Part shown: positions 33,986 to 42,557 of the stretch, piece after piece
How positions within the stretch are numbered: position 1 is the stretch's first letter
Layout of the letters: every line of letters starts with the position of its first letter
Assembly: GCF_003606365.2 (NCBI RefSeq)
Contig: NZ_CP031933.2
Span: 2,418,001-2,482,000 of the forward strand
Length of the DNA stretch: 64,000 nt
Direction: 5' to 3'
From: Companilactobacillus zhachilii
GTDB lineage: Bacteria > Bacillota > Bacilli > Lactobacillales > Lactobacillaceae
The notes under the pieces: generated by a model
What the model saw: the letters and a program-made list of their open reading frames with translations, nothing else
What the model was told of the DNA's origin: nothing
Databases searched by the model: none
Program-made: the position numbers and the translations under genes

Positions 33986-35127
33986 ACCCCATTATTTTAG
34001 TTCCCTTCATCTTTATTATGTATTTATTATTAAAAGAAAAGGGACAAAAAGATTACTTTTTACTCAATACCATAATTACCAGCTTTCTAATCAACATACT
34101 ATCAGACATAATATCGTCTTCCATTATTTCTATTTTTTACAAATCGAATAAAGGCGATGCATTTATCGTAATAATAGAACTTATTTCGGTATTCATCATA
34201 ACTTTACTTTTAAATCTTGTTCTTATTAAATCTCCAATACTACGAATAATAAAAAGTGCAAAAACACCAACTTTTAGTATTATCGAAATTTATTTTTATA
34301 CCGTCACAATCTCATTCATCTATTTCATTCAAAAATTCAAAGCCTATACGACTTTAATATCAGGAATTCTCTTATTTTTAATCATTCAAGCCATCATAGT
34401 AATTTATTTCTATTTATATACAACCAAACATCAACAAGCAAAATTTGAAAAGAAACTAATGCTTGAGCAATTAGATAACCTCAGCCAATACACTAAGCAA
34501 CTGGATAAAGATCAAAAAGAAATGCATAAATTTAAGCACGACTTTAAAAATATTCTCAGTAGTCTTAATACGATTGCCCTATCCAATGACAATCCCAACT
34601 TAAAAAAATCTTTAACCGAACTGGAGGGATATTCTTCCCAATACTTCAGTAATATCTCTATGGATGATTTTAAAGATTTGGAGTATATCTCAAATATTTA
34701 CATCAAGTCGCTACTTATAAGTAAATTGAAGACTATCAAAGCTAACGGAATCACTTGTTATTTCGAATGTAAGAATGATATTTCCCATATTGATTTGAAT
34801 ATCTTTGATCTAATCAGAATTCTTGGAGTATCAATTGACAATGCAATCGAAGAAACAGCCCACCAGGCCAATGGAAAAATCCAAATTATTTTAATCAATA
34901 AGAACAATCAGATTGATATCATCATAAAAAATACTATTACTAAATCAATTCCTATCAATCAAATCCAACAATATGGCTTTTCAACCAAAAAGAAACATGA
35001 GGGCTTAGGAATGGTCAATATTCAAGACATCAAGCAAAAATATCGAAACCTATTAATTCACTACAACGTTCTTGATAAATGGTTTTACACCCAAATTTCG
35101 ATTATCAACAAAGGAGTTATAAAATGA
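33982..35127 (+). CDS. HPK10-type sensor histidine kinase (AgrC/ComD-like), membrane part split
   Basis: Quorum-sensing-type receptor kinase. 381 aa: five hydrophobic segments in residues 3-145, H-box KFKHDFKNILSSL (phospho-His), N-box VSIDNAIEE, G-box EGLGMVNIQDI; no D-box typical of other kinases, as in HPK10. Alone it is about 50 residues and two helices short; those lie in the overlapping 52-aa ORF. The response regulator ATG overlaps its stop (ATGA). Probable signal: a peptide. Confidence 0.85.
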   Translation: MNPIILVPFIFIMYLLLKEKGQKDYFLLNTIITSFLINILSDIISSSIISIFYKSNKGDAFIVIIELISVFIITLLLNLVLIKSPILRIIKSAKTPTFSIIEIYFYTVTISFIYFIQKFKAYTTLISGILLFLIIQAIIVIYFYLYTTKHQQAKFEKKLMLEQLDNLSQYTKQLDKDQKEMHKFKHDFKNILSSLNTIALSNDNPNLKKSLTELEGYSSQYFSNISMDDFKDLEYISNIYIKSLLISKLKTIKANGITCYFECKNDISHIDLNIFDLIRILGVSIDNAIEETAHQANGKIQIILINKNNQIDIIIKNTITKSIPINQIQQYGFSTKKKHEGLGMVNIQDIKQKYRNLLIHYNVLDKWFYTQISIINKGVIK

Positions 35128-35870
35128 GTTATCCCATTATTATTTGTGAAGACGACACAGTCCAACTGAAAAATTTACGTACCTTAATTGAAAATTATCT
35201 ATTATTCCATAATGATTTCTTTCAATTAGATTTATCAGTCCAAACGCCTAACGAAGTTCTCGCATACATGAATACTACCGCCCCAACAGATGGGACATAT
35301 ATCTTAGATATTGACCTCCAAGCAGCTATCAACGGTATCGACCTAGCCGAACAAATAAGGAAGTTAGATATCAATGGTAACGTCATCTTTACAACAACTC
35401 ACGATGAAATGGCGCCTACAACCTTAAAAAGAAAAGTTGCAGCAATTGGTTTCATCGAAAAAGACCAATCAATTGAAAGTTATCGCGATGAATTATACGG
35501 GACATTAACTTATATTGAAAAATTAGCTAATAAGTCTCACGCATATCAACAACAACACTTTTCGTTCGAAGTTGGTAATCAATTATTCAACTTTGATCAA
35601 GATGAAGTTTTCTCAATCGAATCATCTCCAATCCCTCATCAACTAGTTTTCACTTCTAAAACTGGTCAATATGAATTTTATGGCAAATTAAAGGAACTGG
35701 AAAAACAGTATACTTTCCTATTTCAATTAAGTCGTTCTTGTTTGATTAATGTTGTTAACGTCCGTAAAGTAGACTTTCCTTCACGTTCAGTTTTATTGAA
35801 AAATGGTACGACCAAAAGATTCTCTATCGGTAAAGCTACAAAATTAAGAAAAGCCATAAATGCATTGTAG
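35124..35870 (+). CDS. LytTR-family response regulator (AgrA/ComE-like)
   Basis: Activator partner of the kinase. 248 aa: receiver domain (1-125) with acidic pocket ICEDD and phospho-Asp in TYILDIDLQ; Lys in FIEKDQS; LytTR DNA-binding domain (about 145-245) with SRSCLINVVNVRKVDF. Start taken at the ATG overlapping the kinase stop, after AAGGAG. Likely targets are ACGTTAAT-type boxes at 37.6 kb. Confidence 0.9.
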   Translation: MSYPIIICEDDTVQLKNLRTLIENYLLFHNDFFQLDLSVQTPNEVLAYMNTTAPTDGTYILDIDLQAAINGIDLAEQIRKLDINGNVIFTTTHDEMAPTTLKRKVAAIGFIEKDQSIESYRDELYGTLTYIEKLANKSHAYQQQHFSFEVGNQLFNFDQDEVFSIESSPIPHQLVFTSKTGQYEFYGKLKELEKQYTFLFQLSRSCLINVVNVRKVDFPSRSVLLKNGTTKRFSIGKATKLRKAINAL

Positions 35871-35888
35871 AAATTATTTAAAAAACTA

Positions 35889-36008
35889 GAGGGTGGGACA
35901 AAACATAGCTTTTTCCGCTTAAAACAAATAACGCCAGTAATCTAAAATCGGATTACTGGCGTTATTTGCCTTAATGCTCGAAAGCTGAACATGTTTTGTT
36001 CCACTCTA
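35889..36008 (+). repeat. Repeat family A, copy 6 (short form)
   Basis: Lacks the GCAGCATAAACG segment and starts at GTGGGACAAAACATAGC. Inner stem AACGCCAG/CTGGCGTT; core has AATCT opposite GGATT. Between convergent genes. Confidence 0.9.
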
Positions 36009-36029
36009 GTTTTTTCATGAATATTACCA

Positions 36030-36227
36030 TTAGAGAAAAGCAGAAATCCCTAAAACCGTTAAAGCAACTCCAACCACTATTGATGACCACATTGCTATTG
36101 GAGCAAATGGGGATGTACTTTTATTCGCATTTTTCTTTAAATTTTTAACATAAACAATTGTGATAAATATCTGCCAAATACCAATGACCAAGAATAGAAT
36201 GGCTGCTATTATATCGATTTTGCTCAT
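36030..36227 (-). CDS. Small two-helix membrane protein (65 aa)
   Basis: Start ATG after GAGGTGACATCATA. Helices DIIAAILFLVIGIWQIFITIVYV and MWSSIVVGVALTVLGISAFL joined by a basic loop. It follows the broken CPBP protease gene on the same strand by 26 bp. Unknown; an immunity role is possible from context only. Confidence 0.7.
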   Translation of the reverse strand: MSKIDIIAAILFLVIGIWQIFITIVYVKNLKKNANKSTSPFAPIAMWSSIVVGVALTVLGISAFL

Positions 36228-36253
36228 TATGATGTCACCTCTATATTTTTTTC

Positions 36254-36984
36254 TTAAATAAAATGTTGTGCCAGCTTTTTCTTGAATCCATGAAGTTGAA
36301 CTAAAGAAATAAGGCAAGCAATTAAACTAATTACCACTACTATCATTAATAATGAGTAGGTTTGAGAATTGGTAAGTGTCGTAGCTGATCCACCAGAAGC
36401 TAATAAAGGCAGGTCACTCAGAAAGTGCAGTATGATAACAAGCGATAAATTCTTTGATTTCAAATATAAGGTTCCAAAAAGCATCCCTGTTCCGAATGCT
36501 AAAATTATTTGAGATAAAATCATTAAAAACGACCCATGTTCAAAATTGACTATATGAGCAAACGCAAAACCAATACTACTAATCAGTACCGATATGAATA
36601 ATTTATTATTCGTTAATTTTAGACTCAAGGGTACTAGAACTCCCCTATATATGTATTCCTCACAAATGGCAATCAATAGTATAGTTATGAGTCACATGAG
36701 AACTGGTCCCTTAATGGAAAGTACGAAGGGATTCTTTGTTAACAGTAATAATACAATCGCTGGAATAGCATTAAAAAATTGATAAAGTGGTCTTTTGTCG
36801 GAAAAGATATCAACTCTAACATTCAGCCAGATTTTATTTAAGATTATGATTACGATAAGTGCAAACAAATCGCAACTTATTTGTTGGTAATTTTTTGGAA
36901 TCCAGAAAGTTAATGATGGTATAAAAAAAGACATAGTGGTAATAAAATAAAAACCGCAAAAACTTTCTCTAACTTTTTAGACAT
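36254..36984 (-). pseudogene. CPBP intramembrane protease, doubly broken
   Basis: CPBP/Abi-type membrane protease, a family used for bacteriocin self-immunity. The C-terminal part carries CEEYIYRG (EExxxR), GFAFAHI and ILHFLSD. Two lesions: the natural start MSKKLEKVFAVFILLPL (ATG 36984) runs out of frame at a seven-T run near 36925, and an in-frame TGA at 36692-36694 (after SIKGPVLM) interrupts the remainder, probably from a Trp codon. Repaired length would be about 242 aa. A 140-aa piece with all the active-site motifs could still restart but has no clear ribosome site. Confidence 0.8.
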
Positions 36985-37169
36985 TATTCTTTTTGCACAC
37001 TTTCTGTTTTAGATTTTAGCTTTGAAAACCAATTCTTCTAGAATTCAAATTAGTTAATACAATTCTTTTACTTCATTGGGATTCCTTTTATAGATTTATT
37101 GTACGCTTTTAAGGAAAACGCTTTCAACAGCTTATGATATTTTCTTTTAGCATGTAACTTTCAAATACA

Positions 37170-37219
37170 AATAAAAAATCCCCAACTCTTGAGTTGTCTC
37201 AGGAGTTAGGGGTTTTTTT
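37170..37219. terminator. Terminator hairpin at the end of the 97-aa gene
   Basis: AAAAAATCCCCAACTC(tt) ... GAGTTAGGGGTTTTTTTT; overlaps the stop codon and works in either direction. Confidence 0.75.
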
Positions 37220-37499
37220 TAAAAAACGTATTGACGAATGTACCAACCGCCGTTTTAGTTATCGTATATTGATTAACAGAAATATTATACTGACTCAAAA
37301 ATTCAGTTATTTTTGCTTTGAATTCATCATCATGCAATTTAGTTCCAATATACCAAGTGTCATTATTAACTGTACGACTGCCAAAAGTATTATCGTCGTA
37401 CTTTGCCATGGTCGAATCATAGATTGCATGAGCTGTATCTCTGTCCTTGAATTCAATCGCCCAAGTGACTGGAATCATATCGTAAATTGACTTTACCAT
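37206..37499 (-). CDS. Hypothetical protein (97 aa)
   Basis: ATG after AGGAGAATTTATT gives MVKSIYDMIPVTWAIEF. Soluble, no membrane helix, ends FVNTFFKKNP inside the terminator. Not recognised. It is divergent from the immunity-like gene with AgrA-like boxes between them, so it may belong to the same regulon. Confidence 0.7.
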   Translation of the reverse strand: MVKSIYDMIPVTWAIEFKDRDTAHAIYDSTMAKYDDNTFGSRTVNNDTWYIGTKLHDDEFKAKITEFLSQYNISVNQYTITKTAVGTFVNTFFKKNP

Positions 37500-37585
37500 A
37501 ATAAATTCTCCTATCATAAATTGCTTAATTGGGCACATTGTAACCTCGTCACATGACAAATTCAAAATATAAGTATTCGTTAACT

Positions 37586-37644
37586 ATTAACGTCATAGAC
37601 ATTAACGTGTAATTTATTACTTTACACAAGACACATATTAACGG
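37586..37644 (-). promoter_or_regulatory. Cluster of AgrA/PlnC-like LytTR boxes
   Basis: ATTAACGT at 37586-37593 and 37601-37608 and ATTAACGG at 37637-37644, that is ACGTTAAT on the minus strand; the third is a full match to the LytTR consensus (ACCGTTAAT). A weaker ATTACTTT lies exactly 21 bp from the third, the usual repeat spacing. Between two divergent genes. Confidence 0.6.
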
Positions 37645-37724
37645 TATTCAGGATTATCCGAACTATATGTTTCAAATAATTGATACGATAGAAGCATCAA
37701 AATAATTACTTAAGGAGGCACTCC

Positions 37725-38069
37725 ATCAAAAAAACAAAAAAGCTAGCAGAAATAAAACACACTAATTTTATACTCCAAGAATTGGACAATTCAATGAATA
37801 ATGTTACTTTAAATAATCCTGCTAAAATTGCGGTTAAGCACGCTTATTTCATCATAAATCAATCAACTAAGATCAATAAAAAGTACAGAGAAATCCCCCA
37901 TACAATATCTAATCTAAAAACTTCATTACGATTAATTTCCATAAACGGGGAGTATTGTTTTACCCCAAAACAAAATGATTTAATCCATAAATTAAGTCAC
38001 ATTCACCATAGGTCTTGGTTGCATCAATTATCGGCTGTCATCAACGGACCTGCTTTCTTTCATTCGTAA
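37725..38069 (+). CDS. Bacteriocin immunity protein-like (EntA-immunity type)
   Basis: Four-helix-bundle type immunity protein, by pattern: KIAVKHAYFIINQSTK, PHTISNLKTSLRLISING, then FTPKQNDLIHKLSHI match the conserved half of the enterocin A immunity family; 114 aa. A perfect AAGGAGG ends 6 nt before an ATC, which I take as the start; the alternatives are TTG at 37782 or the ATG 12 nt later, without ribosome sites. No bacteriocin structural gene is visible nearby. Upstream LytTR boxes suggest control by the two-component system. Confidence 0.65.
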   Translation: MKKTKKLAEIKHTNFILQELDNSMNNVTLNNPAKIAVKHAYFIINQSTKINKKYREIPHTISNLKTSLRLISINGEYCFTPKQNDLIHKLSHIHHRSWLHQLSAVINGPAFFHS

Positions 38070-38099
38070 GATATTCACTCGAAAGGATGGCAACACAAA

Positions 38100-38420
38100 A
38101 TGAAAAATACAACTTTATTCAATTTAATAGATGCTTCATATAACGAAGATCTTTCACGCCAACCAATTGAATACAAAAAATGCCTCCTGCAAGCAGCTCA
38201 AGAACTTAACAGTGGCAAAGATGAAATTAGTATCTGTGTAACTATTTACAAGGGGTATCATGATAACTTCATTGTTCCTATGACTCTACCGACTAAAAAT
38301 CGACAACTATATCAATATATTAAAGACAAGTTGAATAATCCTAGTCAAAAAACACTGAGTGATGCTAATCTTGGTTACGGTTTAATCGCAACACACTTTA
38401 CTTTTGGACCCTTTAATTAA
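38100..38420 (+). CDS. Hypothetical protein (106 aa), co-transcribed with the immunity-like gene
   Basis: AAAGGA lies 11 nt before the ATG, 30 bp after the previous stop. Soluble; MKNTTLFNLIDASYNED at the start and LGYGLIATHFTFGPFN at the end. No family recognised. Followed by a hairpin CCATCA/TGATGG. Confidence 0.7.
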   Translation: MKNTTLFNLIDASYNEDLSRQPIEYKKCLLQAAQELNSGKDEISICVTIYKGYHDNFIVPMTLPTKNRQLYQYIKDKLNNPSQKTLSDANLGYGLIATHFTFGPFN

Positions 38421-38452
38421 AAAATCCCATCAAAAATGATGGTTTTCTTGTA
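38418..38452. terminator. Short terminator hairpin
   Basis: AAAAAATCCCATCA-aaaa-TGATGGTTTTC after the 106-aa gene; usable in both directions. Confidence 0.6.
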
Positions 38453-38654
38453 ATCACCAATACTAAAATCAATTTATCACTGTTTAATCGATAGACTACA
38501 TCCCAGTTATCGTATTGTCCGTAAGCGTCGTACGATCAAGTAAAGTGACTATTTTAACTCCTCTAGTCTTCTTGATACTAACGGAACGTAAAATATTTGA
38601 TAAGTGTACAAATAAATGATGAACTGTTTGGTTAAATTGTTGAAGAATAGACAT
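38438..38654 (-). pseudogene. RelE/YafQ-like toxin relic with an intact 52-codon 5' ORF
   Basis: The 3' part on the minus strand encodes YDNWDVVYRLNSDKLILVLVIT, a typical RelE/YafQ C-terminal strand pattern, but frames are interrupted. The 5' part is an open frame (38654-38496, 52 aa, MSILQQFNQTVHHLF) behind a perfect AAGGAG and a TATGAT -10. It is a remnant or a shortened gene; no antitoxin lies upstream. Confidence 0.4.
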
Positions 38655-38975
38655 GCACACTCCTTGTATATTTCCTTAATCATACTGATGTGAGTAAGTT
38701 CATGTCTATTTTTGTACAATAAAGCCTCAAAATGCTGGACTTATTGCAGTATATTCAATTTTCAACCTTTAGCTAAATTAGAAAAGCATCGTGAATAATG
38801 CCAGGTGACGTCACAGAAACATTTTTAACAATCGTCATCGATTCAAGATGAATATTAGTGCCTTTCAAGATATTTTATTCTCAACATATGGCCATCGACA
38901 TATTATTTAGATAAGCAAAACAACAATTGCCGCTATAAGAAAAGAGATTATAAATAATGAAAGAAGTGATATCTG
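38655..38975. other. Intergenic stretch
   Basis: Contains the minus-strand promoter of the toxin relic (TAGACA, 18 nt, TATGAT). Otherwise AT-rich sequence without ORF or repeat that I can recognise. Confidence 0.35.
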
Positions 38976-39176
38976 ATGATGATGTATCCGTATATAAAAT
39001 TAGGTCCTAGAGATGGTGTCTTGATAATTTCAATTTTTATTATGTTAGTCTTAACACTAATTTTTAAGTGGTCGGTATGGGAATTTTCGTTTTCTGTTAT
39101 TGCAGTAATAATTTCGTTCTTAGCAGGAAACATGAAACCAAATAAGAAGAATGTACTTGCCTTCTTGAAAAAATAG
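38976..39176 (+). CDS. Small two-helix membrane protein (66 aa)
   Basis: Three consecutive ATG codons follow a weak GAAAGAAGTGAT. Helices GVLIISIFIMLVLTLIF and SFSVIAVIISFLAGN, basic tail. Unknown; the weak ribosome site keeps confidence moderate. Confidence 0.5.
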   Translation: MMMYPYIKLGPRDGVLIISIFIMLVLTLIFKWSVWEFSFSVIAVIISFLAGNMKPNKKNVLAFLKK

Positions 39177-39265
39177 TTTGAATTGGAACAGGGTATCCTG
39201 AATTCTTGTAGATTTCAAACCCATTCTTAATCATTAAAGTTTCAAGTACATTATTGAGTTGAATT

Positions 39266-39297
39266 AAAAAAATCCATCAAAATTGATGGATTTTTTG
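39266..39297. terminator. Bidirectional terminator
   Basis: AAAAAAATCCATCA-aaat-TGATGGATTTTTTG between the 66-aa gene and the decayed toxin gene. Confidence 0.75.
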
Positions 39298-39298
39298 T

Positions 39299-39526
39299 TT
39301 ACCGATCAAATATTTCATGTGCTCCAGTTGCTACTAATACCAAAATCAGTTTTTCATTATTTTATTAATAGAATCCACGATATCCTCGTCACTTACCTTT
39401 AAGTGTATAATCTTTAATTTGTTTCAATGCAACACCATCTCATTCAACAATTGCTATTAAACAAGGCTTAATATTTTAACTGGAAAATGCTTTTTGAGTA
39501 ATTTTTTAATTGTCATTCAAACGACA
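39299..39526 (-). pseudogene. YafQ/RelE-type toxin gene, multiply broken
   Basis: Follows the RelB/DinJ antitoxin gene by 8 bp. Starts MSFE then TGA; further frames give KLLKKHFPVKIL, ALKQIKDYTLKGK, then TGA where YafQ has Trp (KGKW-RGYR), RGYR, and finally KLILVLVATGAHEIFDR with a normal stop. Several frameshifts and two nonsense codons leave no functional toxin. Confidence 0.75.
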
Positions 39527-39534
39527 TTGTTAAT

Positions 39535-39813
39535 TTAATCTGTATCTATTTTATCAATCCAAGCATCAAAGTCATTTGATGATCCAATGGTACTTACTTG
39601 ACCTGTTTCGGCTTCATTTTTAGCCTTTATAGCTTCTGGAGAATCCAAAAAGCTTACCAAACGAACCTCATTATTAGCAGCTTTAATTAAAGATAAGCGA
39701 ATATACTCGGAAACAGTCAATCCTTGTTTAGCTAAATTGTCCTTAGCTTTTTCACTAATATCTTCAGTAACGCATGTCGAAACTGTTTTATTTTTAATAA
39801 CACTATTACTCAT
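39535..39813 (-). CDS. RelB/DinJ-family antitoxin
   Basis: Ribbon-helix-helix antitoxin of a type II module, 92 aa from the ATG after GGAGG (MSNSVIKNK). N-terminal DNA-binding part ISEKAKDNLAKQGLTVSEYIRLSLI, C-terminal disordered toxin-binding tail. Its toxin gene downstream is dead, so the antitoxin is an orphan that may still repress its own promoter or neutralise other toxins. Confidence 0.8.
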   Translation of the reverse strand: MSNSVIKNKTVSTCVTEDISEKAKDNLAKQGLTVSEYIRLSLIKAANNEVRLVSFLDSPEAIKAKNEAETGQVSTIGSSNDFDAWIDKIDTD

Positions 39814-39973
39814 TACAGTCGCCTCCAAAAGTTTACCATCGTATTGCATCGTTAAATTTTATCTTTAAATTTCTTTCAACTAATTACCTCAAATATTTTT
39901 TTACAGCAAAGTAATTAACAATAACTGTAATCACAATAAGTAACATTAAACTTAAAATATTATTTAAAATCGA

Positions 39974-40006
39974 AAAAAATAGACCCCACACGAGGTCTAT
40001 TTTTTA
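39974..40006 (-). terminator. Terminator of the 155-aa membrane protein gene
   Basis: Minus strand AAAAATAGACCTCGTGTGGGGTCTATTTTTTT. Confidence 0.8.
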
Positions 40007-40471
40007 TATTTGTCCAACTTCAACTGATGCGTCATTAGACAATTTCTTCTGTAAATACTTTTCCATTTCTTTATAGGAAATATTAAAGTTCATTTCCACT
40101 TGTTGTGGTCGTTTCGTATTAAAAATCACTGCTACTTTAGGTTTTCTACCTTCAATTTCAATTGGAATTAAGGTTACGTGGACAACTTGGGCATAGTCTA
40201 AGACACCGGAATAGAAACCGTTTAAAACGATTTTTCTTTCACCGACTCCACCGACACCATTCATGATGTTCAACAACATGAATAACGCCACCATAACGAT
40301 GTAAGATAATTGACCGGTTGGTGATACTAACAGCCATGCGCCAATAAAGGCCGCAAAGATTAATGATGAAACTTTATAAATCGATCTGATTTCAATCTGT
40401 GATTGCCAATAAACGTTAAAGACAGCACCGAGAAAAAAGATGACATCTACTATTAATAGTATTGTGCTCAT
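40004..40471 (-). CDS. Membrane protein of unknown function (155 aa)
   Basis: Three N-terminal helices (about 1-20, 30-50, 55-72), then a cytoplasmic domain containing GGVGERKIVLNGFYSGVLDYAQV and PKVAVIFNTKRPQQVEMNFN. AAAGGGAT precedes the ATG. No family recognised; divergent from mntH with about 300 bp between. Monocistronic with its own terminator. Confidence 0.75.
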   Translation of the reverse strand: MSTILLIVDVIFFLGAVFNVYWQSQIEIRSIYKVSSLIFAAFIGAWLLVSPTGQLSYIVMVALFMLLNIMNGVGGVGERKIVLNGFYSGVLDYAQVVHVTLIPIEIEGRKPKVAVIFNTKRPQQVEMNFNISYKEMEKYLQKKLSNDASVEVGQI

Positions 40472-40689
40472 TTTATTTATCCCTTTTCTAGTAATTATAT
40501 TTAAGATGCTTTTAATTTCAAACTTTATTTACTACCTATATTGTATCGTACTTAGGTCCTAAATTCATGAAAGCAATCTTTTATTACCTAAATGCTTAAA
40601 TTTATCGCGTGAAATTCATATGATGGCATAAAAATCCTTGTTAAGAAATCTTTGAAAACACTTTTATGACGCCTTTTTCAAGTTTTTTA

Positions 40690-40749
40690 TTAGGTTACCT
40701 TAATTTTTTTGTTTCCGGGGTTTAATGTTAGTCTCTAACATGATATTAT
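40690..40749 (+). promoter_or_regulatory. mntH promoter with two dyads
   Basis: TTAGGTTACCTTAA (40690-40703) resembles a DtxR/MntR-type box. ATGTTAG-TCT-CTAACAT (40725-40741) is a perfect 7-3-7 palindrome lying between a weak -35 (TTAATG) and the -10 TATTAT (40744-40749), the classic place for a repressor. Metal-dependent repression is the natural hypothesis. Confidence 0.55.
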
Positions 40750-40779
40750 ATCTTGAGACAAAAAAAGGGGGATATAAGC

Positions 40780-42144
40780 TTGAGTGAAAAAAATAAAAAG
40801 CACGAAAGCCTTATTCATTATGCTAACGGCCCTTCCTTGGAAGAAATTAATGATACCGTTGAAGTGCCAACTGACGCTGGTTTCTTTAAAACTCTGTTAG
40901 CATATAGTGGTCCGGGGGCACTAGTTGCCGTAGGTTACATGGATCCAGGTAACTGGGTTACATCAATCGCCGGTGGGGCACAATTTAAATACAAATTACT
41001 ATCTGTTATCTTGATTTCTAGTTTGATTGCGATGCTTTTGCAATACATGGCAGCTAAACTAGGCATTGTGACCGGAAGAGATTTGGCCCAATTAACTAGA
41101 GATAGAACTTCCCGTGTTGGTGGTTTTATCCTATGGGTAATTACTGAGTTAGCCATTATGGCAACTGATATTGCAGAAATTATTGGTTCCGCAATTGCGT
41201 TAAAATTATTATTCAATATACCAGTCCTTTGGGGTGTTATTATCACCGCATTTGACGTCTTATTACTACTGGTACTAATGAAATTAGGTTTCAGAAAAAT
41301 CGAAGCTATCGTAGCCACATTAATTATGGTTATCCTCTTCGTCTTCTTATACGAAGTTATCTTGGCCAAACCTGACATGGGTCAAATGGTCGTTGGTTTT
41401 GTACCTGATCCAAAGATCCTTCAAAACCAAAGCATGCTTTACCTTTCATTAGGTATCGTTGGTGCGACAGTTATGCCACATAATTTGTACTTACATTCTT
41501 CAATTTCACAGGCCAGAAAATATGACCGTAACGATTCCAAGAGTGTTCATCAAGCAGTTCGTTTCTCAACTTGGGATTCAAACATTCAATTAACATTAGC
41601 TTTTATCGTTAATACATTATTATTACTACTTGGTGCGGCTTTATTCTATGGTACAAACAGTGATTTAGGACGTTTCGTCGACTTGTTCAACGCTCTGCAA
41701 GATCCAAAAGTTGCTGGAGCCGTTGCTAGTCCAGTCCTAAGTATCCTCTTTGCGATTGCCCTTTTGGCTTCTGGTCAAAATTCAACAATCACAGGAACAC
41801 TTTCCGGACAAATCGTCATGGAAGGTTTCGTCCACATGAAGATGAAACTTTGGGCACGTCGTGTTATTACACGTTTGATGTCAATCATCCCTGTTATCAC
41901 ATTCGCCATCATTTATAATGGTAACGAAGCTAAGATTGAATCACTTTTGACATTCTCACAAGTATTCTTGAGTGTCGCCTTACCATTCTCAATCTTCCCA
42001 TTGATCAAGTTCACAAGTAATAAAGAACTAATGGGCGAATTTGCTAACAATAAAGTAATCGAATACATTGGTTACTTCATAGCAATCGTGCTAACCATCT
42101 TGAACATTTGGTTGATCTATACTACATTCGTACCCGCAGCTTAA
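40780..42144 (+). CDS. mntH: Nramp-family Mn2+/H+ symporter
   Basis: Imports manganese, which lactobacilli accumulate. 454 aa from the TTG 5-6 nt after GGGGGAT, eleven helices. Metal-site motif DPGN in [17 protein letters not shown] (helix 1), [10 protein letters not shown] in helix 6 (MPH motif), both needed for Mn2+ selection. Last helix ends [13 protein letters not shown]. The upstream TTG frame adds nine residues without support. Terminator follows. Confidence 0.95.
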   Translation: MSEKNKKHESLIHYANGPSLEEINDTVEVPTDAGFFKTLLAYSGPGALVAVGYMDPGNWVTSIAGGAQFKYKLLSVILISSLIAMLLQYMAAKLGIVTGRDLAQLTRDRTSRVGGFILWVITELAIMATDIAEIIGSAIALKLLFNIPVLWGVIITAFDVLLLLVLMKLGFRKIEAIVATLIMVILFVFLYEVILAKPDMGQMVVGFVPDPKILQNQSMLYLSLGIVGATVMPHNLYLHSSISQARKYDRNDSKSVHQAVRFSTWDSNIQLTLAFIVNTLLLLLGAALFYGTNSDLGRFVDLFNALQDPKVAGAVASPVLSILFAIALLASGQNSTITGTLSGQIVMEGFVHMKMKLWARRVITRLMSIIPVITFAIIYNGNEAKIESLLTFSQVFLSVALPFSIFPLIKFTSNKELMGEFANNKVIEYIGYFIAIVLTILNIWLIYTTFVPAA

Positions 42145-42167
42145 TTAATATTCAAAAATACAATTAT

Positions 42168-42210
42168 AAAAGTAATCTTCAGATTTCTCTAATCTAAGAT
42201 TACTTTTTTT
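42168..42210. terminator. Terminator of mntH (bidirectional)
   Basis: AAAGTAATCTT ... AAGATTACTTTTTTT between convergent genes. Confidence 0.85.
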
Positions 42211-42212
42211 AT

Positions 42213-42395
42213 TTACGGCATAAACAATGGCACAATTAGTAAAATTTTGAACCATTGTTGTAAAAAATTAGGACGATTAACGTACTTTTTAGTAGGGACA
42301 ATTAATTGATAAAGTTTAATAAACATTGTCATTCCCAACGAAACAATCACCCAAATACCCATCCACATAGCTATAATGACAAATTCAGCTAACAT
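42213..42395 (-). CDS. Small membrane protein (60 aa)
   Basis: ATG after GGGAGG starts MLAEFVIIAMWMGIWVIVSLG; two helices (4-27 and 44-58) around a basic linker with PTKKYVNRPNF. Unknown. Convergent with mntH, ends in the shared terminator. Confidence 0.65.
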   Translation of the reverse strand: MLAEFVIIAMWMGIWVIVSLGMTMFIKLYQLIVPTKKYVNRPNFLQQWFKILLIVPLFMP

Positions 42396-42557
42396 AATTA
42401 ATCCTCCCATATATATTTTTTAATTATTATATATGATATTAAACGAACAACTAAAGAAACTTTCAAAAAGAGTTTAAATTCTGTCATTCTAGACGTTCAG
42501 AAAATAAAAATGGTAAATTATCTATTTTCAATATATATTAAAAAAACACCGAATAAC

